From NCBI GenBank assembly GCA_026874595.1, contig CM049307.1:53608370-53672369 (forward strand): DNA of 64,000 bases, given 5' to 3'. Shown piece after piece: positions 36,369-52,083 of this stretch. Numbering within the stretch: position 1 is the first letter of the stretch; every line of letters begins with the position of its first letter. Both the position numbers and the translations under genes were made by a program. The notes below the pieces were generated by a model. The model saw only the letters and a list, made by a program, of their open reading frames with translations. It searched no databases and was not told where the DNA came from. Origin of the DNA: Sipunculus nudus (taxonomy: Eukaryota; Annelida; Sipuncula; Golfingiida; Sipunculidae).

Positions 36369-39300
36369 CTAAAATAATAAAAATGAGCCGAAATTAACAA
36401 TAAATGTATTTTTGAATATGATTATGTTTTGGTAATATTACTTCGAAAGATTACATAATGACACATGTATAGGCCTATAACATAATGATGTAGTAGTGCC
36501 TATATTGATCCAATGTGTTTTAAAGAAAATGTCATTTAGCAGTGTATGTGAACCGATCTATATATTAAATTCATGTTCTATCTTAATTCTATCTTAAATG
36601 TTCATCTAACCAAAATAAGTTTGGTAGACCTAAATTAATGTCTACTATTAACGGCTACAACATATATGGAGATTCTTACAAATGGAGCGTGAAATTAATA
36701 TTGGACTTATACATGCTTTAGAAATCTGACGTGTCGGCAGTTAACGTTTTATATCATATGTCTTCTACTTTGCGGGAGTTACATGTCAGCAGCCAAGTAC
36801 ACAAAAGCGCCTGACACAATGCAATGAGGTGCCACTCATTTACAGATATCCGCCCATATACAACGCCGCCTTGCAGCACTTGATTCCATAAAAAATACTA
36901 CAAACTGTGCATAATATTGTTAACCAGACAAAATAACCACGAAATCTAATAGAAAAAAAAACAGATTTGCTTTATTTACCAATTTAAGTTACTTTAATTA
37001 CAACCGGCTTGTCTGAAACTCTTCCGCTTCCTGTGATAATATTAAAATTTCAATAGCTATACCGGTCATGTGATCATCACCATCCGAGAGTCTTCGCATG
37101 TTCTTTGCCCTCAGTATATGGATTCTAAGTTTTTCCGAGTTCTGCGTGTAGGTCAAAGAGAACTGTAGCTGGCCCAAATCAGACCCCTGGAAAATGGAGA
37201 AAAGTGAAAAATATATGTATTTCTTACAAAAGAAAAATTGTCTGGTTCGGTGTAAATTACATGGAAAATATAATGCGTTGCAATACGGGTTTGAAAAAAT
37301 ATCACATTGCAAAATCTGCGGATTTCGGGAACCTTTAACGTTTGAACTGTACCGTGAGTTATCTTAATTCTCACTTAAGTTATACTGTGCTCCTACCTAC
37401 CAGTTTCCTAAATTACAAGATGGCAAACTTGACAATACCTTTGTATAAATATTAGTATATTTATTTGAATTATGAAAGCAAAAAGAATCTGTTAATTTAA
37501 CAAAGCATATAGAGAGAAAAAATGTGAATTTTTTTTTAGTTTAATATTAATGACAGGATATCTCGTTACTAGTACCTATGAAACTGGCCGCGAGATGGCA
37601 GAAAAAAATATTGAGATGCCTTCTGTTAGGCCCATCAGAGCTTTCAGCCAGGGTTTTTATTCGTTACATTAATTGGTTTTCCTTATAGAAACAAACATTT
37701 TTATTTTTTTTTTTTAATTATCACGAACGTCCTGTCATCTACTACATACCTTTCCTCCTGAAACAGAGGTCGTTTTAAAATTGTAAATTTTCCCACCTGT
37801 CTTCCTCCTTCCGTCAGGTCTCTCCACAATGTTTCACTTGATGAAAGGTCCACCTCCGACAGCGGTACAAGGGCGTGGCCCAGGCAGTGACGCACGCGTC
37901 TCTTGTCTACGTCATAAACAGACAGACGCAGAGTGCGTTTTGCCACCTCCGTTTCTTCCACCTGTGACACCAAGTAGATTTAATGATAATAGAAATAATG
38001 ATTTGATGATATGTTAATCAGAACGAATAATGTCTGTCCAATATATTAAAATTGTCCTAATGAAACATTTTACCTTTCCATTTTTTGGCGTTAGATTATA
38101 TATATATATATTCCATTTTTTTTTTCATAATTTTAGCCTGCTGTTGTTGAGGGTGTTTCTAGAATGTAAGCTTCCTGGCAAATCGGAGAACTTTCATAGG
38201 CCCTGTAATCCGAAGTTCTGAACCAACCATTCCTCCGTAAAATATTTAATAGAATATGCATAACGGGATAAAATGTGTCGTTCCTATATCCCGTGAGTGC
38301 ATGGATGCGTTTCCGGTTCCGACATTTGCTATAGATCTTGGTTTTGCGTTTGTGGCCAAAAAAAGTATCAACCGAACAATTAATTAAGGATCACCCAAGC
38401 TTTAAATTCCCTTATTAATTCCAAGAACGACTGATATATGAAAATTGACACCAACAGCTAAGCAATGGATATCTTAAGCGACATGGTTACTTGCGTGTAT
38501 GTAGGCCAAATGTTATGCCCTAATTATAACCAACAGTAAATAAAAGCATGATTAAAACTACAGTAATGTGCTTTTCACGATTGTTCGTATTTTGCAATTA
38601 TCTTTATAACTGTAGTAAACCCTGTCTCATATTACCCAGAATCCTGATACAAAGTACATACACTGAAAATAAAATTTTCGTTGAATTTTGGCGAATTGTT
38701 TTTGCGGCAAACCCTCGACTCATGTGACGTCTTTTCATCCGGCAGCAGGAATACTTTCACAAACGGGTCCCTGGTGGTGCTTGTACGGTCACGCGCTGAA
38801 AATACCAATAAATTGATGATAGAAATAAATGGAAATTTGCATGCAAAGCTGTGCAATGGGATATACATAAGGTTTAATGCTTCCATGATAACATGCTTGG
38901 CCATTATTTGAAAAGTACTTGATTACTATTCAAGTACATGTGTGACATATACATGTACAATGCAAGTACTAAATAGTTTGGACCCGAATAAAAGCACCAA
39001 TTACACAAACGTCTCTCCTGAAATAATGACATGGATGGACTCACACAAATCATTTAAGGTGGCACTAACAGTCTTGTGTATGAGAAAGCCCTTGAAGATG
39101 TATGGACATGCAAAATTTCCGGCAGATATTTCAATCATAATGGGGTTTGTGCACAGATGCATGAAACCCAAAAACAATTAGAGGTGCTGCCACAAGTCTT
39201 ATATACAACTAAATTATTCGAGATGAATAATTATGCACAATTTCAGGCTGATAAATCAAATCCCTCCTGAAAAATAAGCAGTGACATAGACTGTTCAAAA

Positions 39301-41225
39301 AATATTGTGGTTGGCGCCACCAGTCTTGTATATGACAAAGCTATCCGAGATGTATAGACATGCACAATTTCAGGCTGATATATTTAATCCCTCAAGAAAA
39401 ATAAACAGGGACATACACTTTGCAAAAATCATTGTAGGTGGCAATACCAGTCTTGCGTATGAGAAAGCCATCAAAGATGGACAGGCTGATACATCTAGCT
39501 TCTCAGTCAGGTGCACTGGGATGACCAAGCTCAACTGAAGAAGGAAGTTGCACTTGAACCCAAATGAACCGAAACTAATTTGCAGGTGCAGTTGGACTCT
39601 TGACCTGTACCTGGCTGCACTGACTGAACACTAGCTTGACCTGTTGCCTTAACTGAAACAGTTGGAAGGCTGCCAAAGTTATTTATAGATACAGACAAAA
39701 TCTTGGCCTGTTGCAAAATTTGTTAACACAAACTAAAAGACTTTGGCTACAATGTTCTTTTCATGCTGACATATTCATTAGATTTTTTTTATCAAAAATA
39801 TTTAGAATAGTCCCAGGTGCGTTAAAAAAAGCAATATCAGAATACAAATATATTTTATGCATGGATTAAGCTTACACATAAGTTGGATATGGACACGAAT
39901 TATTTATGTTGCCTGTCCAGCTCTGCTGATATACCTAAAGAGCTCAGTCTGCTACCACAAAAAAATCATTAAAAACATTTTAAGTAAAGAAGCTGAAAGG
40001 GGGCTAAAATAACGAGGTTTTTGCCCGTTAAAAAAAACAGGTTGATGTAGGTGGCGCCACAAAAACCTCAATGTCAAAAATGAGTCATGAGACCAACATT
40101 TGCACAAATTTTGGTGATGCTAGCTCCTGTCGTTCTGAGATTGTTATGTTAGTATGCTTACTTGGCCAGATGCTTTAGTTTAAATTCCTGTAATTGGGCT
40201 AAAATTCATGAAACCCAAATCATTTGGACAATATTGAGAGAGCTAATCTCTGGGACCATTATTGTAAAATATTGAACGATTCGGCTGAAAGATTTCGGAG
40301 AAGAAGATTTTAAAAGTTTTTTTAGCTTTTCCCCGTAAAATGTACGTTGATGCAGGTGGTGCCATAAAAAGCTCAATTCCACATCAGTTGACATGGGACA
40401 GATTTTGCATAAAATTTAGGGATGCTAGCTTCTGCTGTTCCTAAGAAATTATGGGTTAATGTACTGATAACCCCGTACAAAAATGTCGATGCAGGTGGCG
40501 CCGCCAATACCTCAATTTCAAATAGGACTCATGTGACCAACATTTGCATAAATTTGGTGATGATAGCTCAAGCCATTTCTAAGATTGTAATTTTAGTAAC
40601 CTTTTTTGTCCAATTCACCGAAAAGCCAAAAATCACCGACATAAAACCATTCGAACAAACTTAAGAAAGATTGTTTCTGGGATTACTTCTGTGAAATATT
40701 GAAGAATTTGGCTGAACAGTTTCGGAGAAGAAGTTGCTTTTTAGCTTTTCCCAGTAAAACCTAAGCCAATGCAGATTACCAAAAAATTAAAAAGGTCTAG
40801 AGTTTGCATTTGACTGATTATTCCATAAAATTTTGCGCTGCTAGCTCTGCCGGTTTTTGAGATAGCATGGGTGAACGTAAGGACGACGGCAGACGGACGA
40901 CGCTGCGCCATCACATAAGCTCACGGGTTCGCTAAAACAACACTTCAGAATTAATAATGTAATGCTAATGAGCGGGAGTACAATTCGGTCCAGGCAAACT
41001 GGATGCGAACATATTTTTGTTTTCTGCAAATACGAATAAAGCATGTTTAATAAATACATTTCTTTATTAGTTCACGTGGTTGTCCAATGAGATATGGCAC
41101 TGCCATTGGGAGGGCTAACCATTAAAGGCCAACCATTAAAACTTATCTAACGGTACATGAAAACAAAATCTACAAGCCAGTAGGGAATTTAGTGTTTTAT
41201 AATATTTATGTGATAACAATTATAC

Positions 41226-41310
<85 letters not shown>

Positions 41311-44300
41311 GTAGGTGGAAGTTTGACGTACGTCTAAGATTCTGGACCTTGCTCAGGTGGATCTTGAGCTGCTGTAGTTTGGTGTCGTACGTCACTGAGA
41401 AGTTGATTCGACTCGGCTGCTCTTTCATATCGTCGTTATAATCATCATCATCATCATACCTGCAATAACATTTTTGTTTCTAGATATATAATCGCACGCA
41501 ACAGTCACATATTTCTCCTACATCGTAGCAATTCGTTACTCTGAGGGTACATTATATTATTTTTTTCTTCAAGTTTACAGATGTAAATAAAAATTCACAT
41601 CTTGTTCGCCTTCCTGCCGCCAGCTGGCAGTACTAGTAAGTATTGATTGACATATTGTTCGCCTTCCTGTCGCCAGCCGGCAGCGCTAGTGGGTTTTTTA
41701 CTTTCACTCGTAAGATGCCAATGCACATGTTGGCGGGGCTTGCTTGATTACCTGGAGGAATGTCAGTATTTTTTTTCGGTCAGGGTTCTGTTGTTGATCC
41801 TCGATAAAATAAAGGCCGAATAATCGGTAAAATTGATGGTATTGATTTTCGGCAAAGGATTATCAATAACATATTTCTTACAACAGAGTCTGTAAAAATT
41901 ATTCACTCGACAACAATGTTAGCAAAGATAACACATGTTCTTTCTGAAGGTTAACGTTAATTCACCTCCTCATATCCTAATATCCTCTCAAAGGTCACAT
42001 AAAGACTACGTTCCTTTAACATGCAACGTATGTTAGATATAAATGAAGTATATTTTGATCTACTTAGAGTATCATGTTATCTGCCAATATTTCTTTCTAA
42101 AGGGGTTCTGCTTACTCCTGTATATGAGTAGAAATATGCATGCACCGGGCGGCATCAATGGCGCAAAGCATTAACGTAACGGCATGCCATGTGCCGTAAA
42201 GCGCAACTTCACAAATCAATATTGTTTAAGCTTCAAACTGGTATTTCTTCTGTGTTTTTACTTTCATGTTTTTTTTTACCTTGTTCCCGAGTTATCGCGC
42301 AAGCGCAGGATCGAATATCTGTTTACATTTAATGGGGTAAATTTGAACATGATATTGTTATTTACGGTAATTACTAATTACCGCATTTGCTTATCAGCGC
42401 CATCTAGTACTCAAACGCTGAACGATTTAGAAGTTTAAGAAATTTGTCTTTTCGATAAAACATTAACTTTAATCATATTTCAGCTCAACGCAATGAAGCC
42501 TTGTGTATTCTCGTTGGCGATCCACTCAAATGGTTAAGAATATTCGATGGAATTATCCAGTTTTAATGCCTTACTCAAACGTCATATGGTTCACTAAATT
42601 AACATAAGATGGCGCTGATATGCAATAGCGGTTTACCGTAATTAATTATGAAGACATATGCTGAGGTACCCCACTGTCTTGGTAAACAGATACACGTGGG
42701 CTGTGTTTTCTCCCACACAGAGCCATAAAACAGGTAAATTAGAGATAGTAAGTCCATTTGCTGGGATGTTTTTACTGCATATTTCTACTCATGTAAAGTA
42801 TATTAAGCCAAACTGAACTAATAACGTGAGATAATACCTATATTATGGCAAATGATTATGAACCTTTAATATACTATTAGGAAGATTACTCCTTGTCAGT
42901 GGCATCGATAATCATATCGGCCCTTTCACTTAGGACCAATGACCACCAATGTTTTCCCGGTGTTCGCCTCATTGGGGCTGTTTCAATATTGTATATTTTG
43001 GGCTTCAGGTCAAAATGTACGTGTAGGCTTATATAACATGGCATTACATTTGATCAATTGTATATAATCATACTCCCAAATTAACACAACTATAACAATA
43101 TTGTTCAAACAGATCCAAGGCTTTGTAAGTGCACCTGTCCTTGTTTGATGTATAGGCCTGCATTATGGTTGATTAATATTTCGACGCTCAGGCTGATAAA
43201 ACGCGGGATGGAGCGATGTTGATCTGACACCAGACGCATATACTCGATCTATTATTCCGAGCTGTTCCGTGCAGGCGGGACATATGGAGGAAAAGATACA
43301 CTGAGCACCAACTTTGATTACCATAAAATGTTCAAGCCTCGTCCAGTATTTATAAGGTATAGGTTGAAATGACACTCCCTTAATCCTTAATGGTCTAGAG
43401 ATATGTTCACATGAATGTCATTAACCTGTAGTTTGCTTCCATTATTCGAACATCAAAGATCTACTAAAAATCAGGTATATGTGTAAGGAAAAGGGCCTTC
43501 ATAATATAAAATTTTTATATATCAGGGGTGGATCCAGGATTTTGGAAAGGGAAGGGTCAAACCCAGAACATAAGAAAGCCTAAGAAGAGGTCCCCTGATC
43601 CGGAAGAGTTTTTTTTTTTTTTGGGGGGGGGGGGGGGTCGGAGGGGCAGGGGAGTCCAGGCGCAAATAAAATTTGGTCTGAACTTCTCAAAAAAGGTTGC
43701 CGGGACCCCCCCCCCCCCCCCCCTCCCCCCCATCCCAACCGCCACAGTATCTAATAAAGATCTATATCATACTTTTCTACAAACTTTAAAGTTTGATTTT
43801 AAACCAAAAGCGGGCATACATATTGTATTTTGATATATGTATTGTAATAAAATGTATTTTAAACCATCTTTTAAAGTAATGAAAATCTACCCTGAAAGAT
43901 CATCCTTTAGGTAGAATAAGAGAAACTTCATATACATGACAAAAATTCAAATAGACAAGTGTACATCGGAAGTTATCACTGAAAAATGTTGATTATTATG
44001 TACAGTAAAACCTGTGTAATACGACCACCTGTAGGAACTGGCTAATGGCGTATTTAGTTCACAAATGGTATTATAAGACAGGTTGGTTTAACCAATGTGA
44101 ATGCTTCTGATTCACTTCATGGTGGTCTTAATAGACCAGGGGACCCATTAGACAGGTGGCCTTTCAGACAGATTCCACTCGTAAATATTATTGATGTATG
44201 TTGGGCGTGGATACAGAAGTACTGACCTGTTTAACATCCGTGATGACGTCAGACTGGACTGGTAATGTAGAGGGATGGTAAATATCCCGTCAGCCTGCTG

Positions 44301-44785
44301 TAGCGGTGACAGGGGCTGGGTGTAGTCGTCAGGCAGGGTCATGGCACGGACCAGCTTTCTCGTCTCCAAGGGTGATCCCGTGCCCGTATCCAGGCTATGA
44401 CGTTTCCCGATCTTTGGCGTTGAAGTTCTGTAGACCATTATAAACAATACTTAAGTTCAAATCATATAAAAATCAGAGACTCCGACATAAACTCCGACCT
44501 TACAGATAAGATAGGACTTCAAATAAATTGTCGATGAACCTGACCTGAACACTGGGTACCGGTTGTCGCCGACAGATGTCGTTTTGTGATAAAGATCTAT
44601 TGTGTCTGTATCTGGGTCTTGTGGGATCTATATATATGGGTACGTGGAATTTTATATGTTGGTGCTCAGCCTATCCTATCGATCCACCGAACTCTTCATG
44701 ATACCTAAACAGCATTTCTTGTAAACGACATATCATCTGAAAAAAAATACCTAAATACTACATCAACAGTTTTTCGTTACAACTA

Positions 44786-44843
<58 letters not shown>

Positions 44844-45285
44844 GGCTAGTTGGAGAAGCTTACCCTGGCAATCATACTAAATGTATTTGTACTTTAAATG
44901 ACATGTGAGCTGTCTACTCTAACTCGTCTTTTTGGTATATAGACCACGATTAACTAATACAGATAGACAATGGTCAACATAAACCCTTACAGAGGAAGCC
45001 AGTCATACTTGAATCATGTGACACTGTCTCAAATGGGGAATTTACGGTCCTAAATGTACGGAATATGAAACTCTTAAATTGTCTGTGACCTTAGGATACT
45101 GCTGAAATCACGGGGACTCAAAATGGACTATATAGATTTCATGTTGTGATGCACATGTTCAGTTCAATACCATACAGCTGGTATTGCACGCCAAAAGCAC
45201 AAGCCTACGTTCGGAGAACTTGCAATACTGGGTGACATATAGTGTTACATATGGTACAAATATCAGACATATGATGGGTCTCAGA

Positions 45286-45331
<46 letters not shown>

Positions 45332-48300
45332 GAATACGTACCGCATACGCATATATAGTTTCATGAAAAAAGCTGTATATGCGCACGAAACACATATACT
45401 TACTGACTACGCATATATGAAATGCCACCTTAATGCTCCTCAAAATTAAACCAGCATTATCAGTAAAAAAACTTTTATTGAATAAAACTATAGATTGCAA
45501 GCTTGTATACGAACCTTGTGGTAGGAGCCGATTTGGAGCTGTTAGAGCCCGCAAGTTCCTTGAATTCATCGCCAAGGAATTCACCTTTCCGCCGACGGCA
45601 GCGCCGCAAAGCGAGTACTACCAGAACTAGGATGAGTGCTAGTCCTCCCACGCAGAGTCCGATGGTTATGCCCAAACGCTGCCCTGGAACAGTATCATAT
45701 CATAAATTGTATGTATTTAATATATGGTTACATCACAAAAGAACTATAGAATACATGATCTAACATTATGCAAGGAAACTTATGTTCAGTAAGGTCAGTA
45801 TACTGTACACCTCGTTTTTTTTTGTTCTCATATATTGAGAAATTCTCGAATTCGGAATTTTGTTTCATTGATCTTTTCTCGCAAACTCACATGTGCCGGG
45901 CTGACCAGATCTTATAATAAGGACCGTTTTGTTTAAATAACATATACTGCATTCGCATGCACAGGGCCAAAAATTTCAGGTGGCCCAGTTTGATAAAAAA
46001 ATAAAGAATAAAGTTAAAAAAACAAGCAAAGTAGTCAACAGTAAAATAACAGAAATGTAAAATTATAATTCTGTCATGGAGCAGAAATACTTAATATCAA
46101 AGAGGAGGAGTTGACCATAACGTGAATGTGATTATTAGATACGTTTCCCTGTATCTAACAAAAGTGGCAGTTTCATTTTGATGTTGACACATATTGTAAT
46201 TTACAATGATACCATTGGTCCATTCTTCGTACATTTCACAGTTTTATTTGCTGACTGTGGTCTCTTGACCCTAATCACCCGAAATATGGCTATCAGGAAT
46301 TCATTATGTGCTAAATGGTACATTAAACATATTGGCAGTATTTGTCCTCAATAAATGTTTCCCGAATCAATACCCTCGATTATCCGTCATCTTCTCCTAC
46401 CGCAGATAGCAATTGTGATGCTGATCCGTGATGTTTCCGAAAAACCGGGGTTATACTGCATTGGTATCCAACTGATCTATCAAAGATATCTGACTATATA
46501 CACTTGCAGCCAAGGATAAAGCCAAACGGTTTCATGCCGTATAGAGACTCTCACTTGGACTCGTGGGTACACTGGACTTGGTCTTGTACTCAGACTACGA
46601 GATTGGGACTCGAAAAATAAGGCCAAATCCATTTCGAGATATTTGTATTGGACTCGTATCCGGGTTCCACACGACTGGGACTCGGGAAGAATGGACTTGG
46701 ACTCAAACCTGAAGAATAAAGACTTGGATTTGAACTCGAGTTGCCTGGACTCGGACTTGCATTCGGACTCGGATATAGTACTTAGTGAGGACTCAACAGC
46801 GTCACCGCGGCGTAGCACAAGGATTCACTGTGACTTGCATGATCTATTTTTTCAAAAATGGGCGACCTAAACAGTATATACAGTCGGTCCTGCTTAATTG
46901 TATATCGTATAATTGTATATCCCGTTTAATTGTATAAAATAATGAAAACTTAAACCTTTTTCTATGTCTTCTTTATAAAATTCTCCGGTTATATGAAGAT
47001 CTGATAAATTTATATATCGGGTAATTGTAATAGTAAAATCCGTCCATCATGCACGACAATCCCGGATATTCATGTGCGACAAAGGTCTCACGGACTGCTG
47101 ACCGCCCGGTGCCCTAATTAGCCTTTGATATCGCTCGCCCGACAGGTTTGAAGGGTTACCTCCTGGACCACTGACCACTCTTTCTTCTAATTAGCCTTTG
47201 ATATGACTCGAGTCATCGGCTGAAATGGTTCCCCTCCTTGATTACATGCGTAATTAAATGTGTGTTTGATGCGTTAAATCTACACGTGCTCTCCGGAAAA
47301 CTGTTACAGGGAAGGTTGCATTATAAAACACGGGATACGCTATAAACATGGTCTTTTATTCGAGAGCATTATACCTGTATGGTCAATCGGTGAATATGTT
47401 TTATAATTCATAATAAAATCCGTATGGAAAACAGTATCGATGCGTTTTTTTTATAGTTAATTCGAAGTATGAATCTGTATTTTGCTAGCCTTTCGGGCCT
47501 CTCACCTTATTGACCTTTGACATTTACGTTATCGGTATGCAGCCAGCCATGCACACTGCGTAGGATCGTACTCGCAATGGTTTTGAGTAGAAACGATCTC
47601 TGGCGGAAGGATTACGTTTTCCAGAAACTTCTTTTTTTAAGACCACACACGAACAGGTTAACGTACAGAAAGTATTTTTAAAAGTAAAAAAAAAAATTCG
47701 TGTTCCAGAAATCGAAATCTTTCAGGAATCTTGCTAAACTTCGTGACAGTTGACACATTCACGTGTTCGTTAAGCTGTCAGCCATTTTGCAGGATTGCTT
47801 TTAATAGATAACATACAGGTGAATGCACCGTAATTCTTTATCACTTGAGCTGAAACAAATAAAATGTTTTATGATAAATCAAAATCCTTAAGGAATCGTA
47901 TTAAACCTTTGACAACATTTGATTTATTCACGTGATCGGTAAGCTGTCAGCCCTTGGCAGTGAGATCGTTTTTTTATCAATAATAAAATCAAACAGGGGA
48001 ATATACTGTATTTTTCCGTAGAAAGTGTAGAAATTATAAATAAATAAAATATATGAAATAATTAATTGAAATATCATTCACTGAAAATTCCAAAACAGAT
48101 GATTCAGAACAATCTTAATAATACCAGAAACACACGCAAGCCATCCGATGGCAGTTCATTGTATTATAGTGACGGCTACAACCTTGAAGATTAACACCCC
48201 GTGTATTTGAATAGCCCGCTTAAATGAATATTATCGGTTGACAAATACTATATTCAGTTAAACGGGACCGATTTCTATCGTACTGATATACATGAGTGTA

Positions 48301-51300
48301 TATTTGGGTAATCACATAAAATTTCATTCATTCATTTATTGTTAATCTATAGAGAATTCAAACACATGCAAACAAATGTATGAAAGGAAAGAACATCAAA
48401 GCGCTGAGAATTGTCAAAATGCATATCATTATATATCCGTAAGTGATGTTGTGCCGGCATATTAGCCGCTTGTTTAGTTTATGTGAGGAGCAGGGCGTGA
48501 TTGTGAAAATAAAAGATGGGTTATCTCAGTTCGTAATTACGACACAGAACTCGAGTTGTTCAGCATGACACCTGGCAACACGTGAGCTCCATAGAGACAC
48601 GTGACCCAAGACCTTCGGGGAGGACTGAAGTGCCGACGACAGACTTGTTTGTGCTGTCAAGGTGGCTGGCTCCATTGACCGCAATAAACACTATAATTGT
48701 TCAATATGAATGTATCTGTTACCATTTTATCAGCACAGGAAGACATGACGGCGAGCTGGCTACTTGCTAACATGGCCATTGATGGCTCACGATCGACTTA
48801 TAATTTTATTCAAAATACAGGGGCGGATCCAGCATTTAGGAAAAAAAAAGGGGGGGGGGGGGGGGGTCCAACGCAGGCGGACTAACGAAAACCCTAAAAA
48901 AAAGGTCCAAGGTCCGGTAAAGGGGGGTCCAGCCCGAAAATTTTGTCTGAAACCCTTAAAAAAGGTTGCTTTGGATAAAAAGGGTGGGGGGGGGGGGGGG
49001 GGGATTTTCAGGATCCGCTTCTGAAATAACCTAATTGTTATCCACCAATGGGCTCTCGTTTCTTTAATTTGTGGCCACTTACTTTGGCGATTATTGCGTC
49101 AATCTGTTACATTAAATTAGTCTGGGATATAATAACACGCCCCATAACTCAGAGAATATAGGTTGAAGTGACCTAATTTCTTGTGTCCAGGGAGAATTTT
49201 CAAGAACCGCCCTGGATTTCAGGTGAGTAGATTCTAGGTGCAACAGTCAAGTTTTGTGCCCTGTCTGACCGTCTGGTGCTTAATATCATGTTTTGGCCCG
49301 TAGCTCGCATACATAGGTAACCATGAACCAATTTCAGGTTTCCATGGAGATTTGCCAATTACTTTCAGGATTTTACGTTAGAAGTTATAAGGGCTAGCGG
49401 ATACAATTTGTGCCCATCTCACTTTGAGGGTGCTCAAAATCATGTTTTTGGCAAGTAGTTCGCAGAATATAGGTCGCCATGACCTAATCTCAGGTTTCCA
49501 CGGAGATTTATCCAGGACCTCCCTGAATGTTATTTCAGAAGATTCTAGGCTAAATGGACACAATTTATGCCCCGTCTGACCCACTGAGTGCTCAAAATCT
49601 AATTTCAAGTTTCCATGGAGATATGCCTAGGACCATCCTAGGTGTACATATTGATAAAAGTCTCTAGGTCTAACGGTTACGGTTTGTGCCCTGTTAACGG
49701 CCGTACTGCTTGATCTGAAGGTCTCAAAAACAGAGAATAAATGTGTTAAAAATAGAATAAAATACGGATGGCACCACCATTCTTCAGGAACTGATGAAAC
49801 ACTCCATGATCAATATGCATGGAAAGGATCTTTGCTATCAATGCATTATTTATTCAGATACTGGAGCTTTTGTATCAAATTTTTATTGATTCTGGGGGTA
49901 CTTACGAGCCCCATAGCTTGGAGGATATGGGTCGCAGTGACCTAATTTCATGGGTTCAGGGAGATTTTTTATGGACCTCTATGGTTTCTCAGTAAGAAGT
50001 TTCTAGGCCCAGTGGTTACGTTTTGTGTCCTGTTTACGGACGACCGGACGGACGACGGACCATCAGTGATTGCAATAGCTCATATGACTTTCAGTCAGCT
50101 GGGCTAATAAATAGAATACGGGTAGTCGAAAAGCGACTACGTGTATCCACAAAAATCAGAGTGGAACGGGTGAAGTGAGGTGGGATTGAATGGAAAGGGG
50201 AAATATAGTGAGGTGTGTTGCATATTAGCATGGATGTCTGCTGCCGAAATGTGTATGTAGATTAGGCCACCTATTACAGAATCCAGAAACTCCAAGAAGT
50301 ATAAACACGCATAATTTTAGGCAAATAAGTCACACCACTACTGAGATATGAGTGATTTTAGCCCACGGCAGACAAACAGACGGTCGCTATGCAAAAATGG
50401 TTGCAGGTGGTCTCTCCAATTTTGTGTATGATAAAGAGCTATTTGAGATCTATAAACATGCAAAATTTTGGCCCAATCGGTCGAACGGTTCCAGATATAG
50501 AGCTTGGATGTCTGCAGCGAAAACTAGAATGTAGGTGGCGCCACCTGTCATAAAATCAAGAAAGCTGTCCAGGATGTACAAACCTGCAAAATATTAGGCA
50601 GATATGTCAAACCATCGCCGAGATATGAGTGATTATATCCCACCGCAGACAAACAGTCGGAAGCTGTGCAAAAATGGTTGCAGGTCGCGCCACCAGTTTT
50701 GCGTATAATAAAGAGCTATGTGAGATCTATACACATCCAAAATTTTGGCCCAATCGGTCAAGCGGTTCCCGAGATATGAGTTTGGATGTCGTAGCGTAAA
50801 CTCGAATGTAGGTAGCGCCACCTGTCATAAAATCAAGTAAGTCTTCCAGGATGTATACGCATGCCGAATTTCAGATGAATTAGTCAAACCACTGCGGAGA
50901 TATGAGTGATTTTAACCCCAAGCAGACGAACAGATGGACACTGAACTAACAAGTTTGCAGGTGGCGCCACCATTTTTTGTGTATGTTATAAAGCTATCCA
51001 AGGGCTACATTTGTACAAAATTTTCTCCTGATCGGTCAAACGGTTCCCGAGATATGTGGATTTATGTGTGGAAACAGACGCACAAATGGACGCTGGGCAG
51101 AGAGGAAAGGTCAGAGGTCAACACCAATTGGTTAGGCACCAGTTCACATGTGACAGGATAATTGGTGTAAGTTTCGGAAAAATCAGTCCAGTAGTCTCAG
51201 AGGAGTTCTCCGGAACCCGGTCAAAAACACAGTATCTGCAAAACTTTGTTTTGGCGGATACGATTGTAGGTTTATTTATATGATATATATTTTCTTGTAT

Positions 51301-52019
51301 CTAAAAAGGAAACTAAAACGTAAGTTCATCTCGAGCTTCCAAGGGATAATGCTAATTATAAGATGAATATATGCATAAGCCTATTGTATCTATAAATTTG
51401 GCAAGCTTTTAATTACCCTGTTATCGACCAACCGTTATTAGTGGATAAAGGAAGTTGCCGGAAACATAAGGCAACGATGTTTAAAGAGGATGTTTAGCGA
51501 AGATTGAACAACTCGTGAATGCGTATATCCGGGACATCATATTACATTATATACAAACAGTCCCGCTGTTGTTTTAAACAAACCAGGGTAAAACTTAGCT
51601 CTATAAATCCATCCTTGTGTCACGTTTTATTTGAAGAAGATAAAATGCGTTTGACGTAATGTGAGCACGTGAAGACGATGCTTCCTGATAAAATAGTAGC
51701 AATGTCATGCAGACTTTCTTCCGCTATAGATTTCCATAAAATTACTTGCTGGGTTTTGTCGGAGCTTTGAGCACCGTACTCTTGACAAGGAGTGGGCAAA
51801 GATATACTAGTTTGGCAGCATGGAAGTTCTTTTCAGGGTTCACATATTGACAATACATTGATTCTACGTATATTTCTATGACTCTATGACTTGATGCATC
51901 AGTACTGCCATGAAAAAAAAATAAAGCCTTACAAAAAGTAAAAAATTTTCTGACAAATGGGGTAATTTTTGTACAATTTTACAGTATGCGATACTTCGGA
52001 ACAAGCTTCAAGTAAGAAC

Positions 52020-52083
<64 letters not shown>

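Noticed and set aside
43528..43833. Gly- and Pro-rich open frames
   Set aside because: They are produced by homopolymer G and C runs in a MITE.
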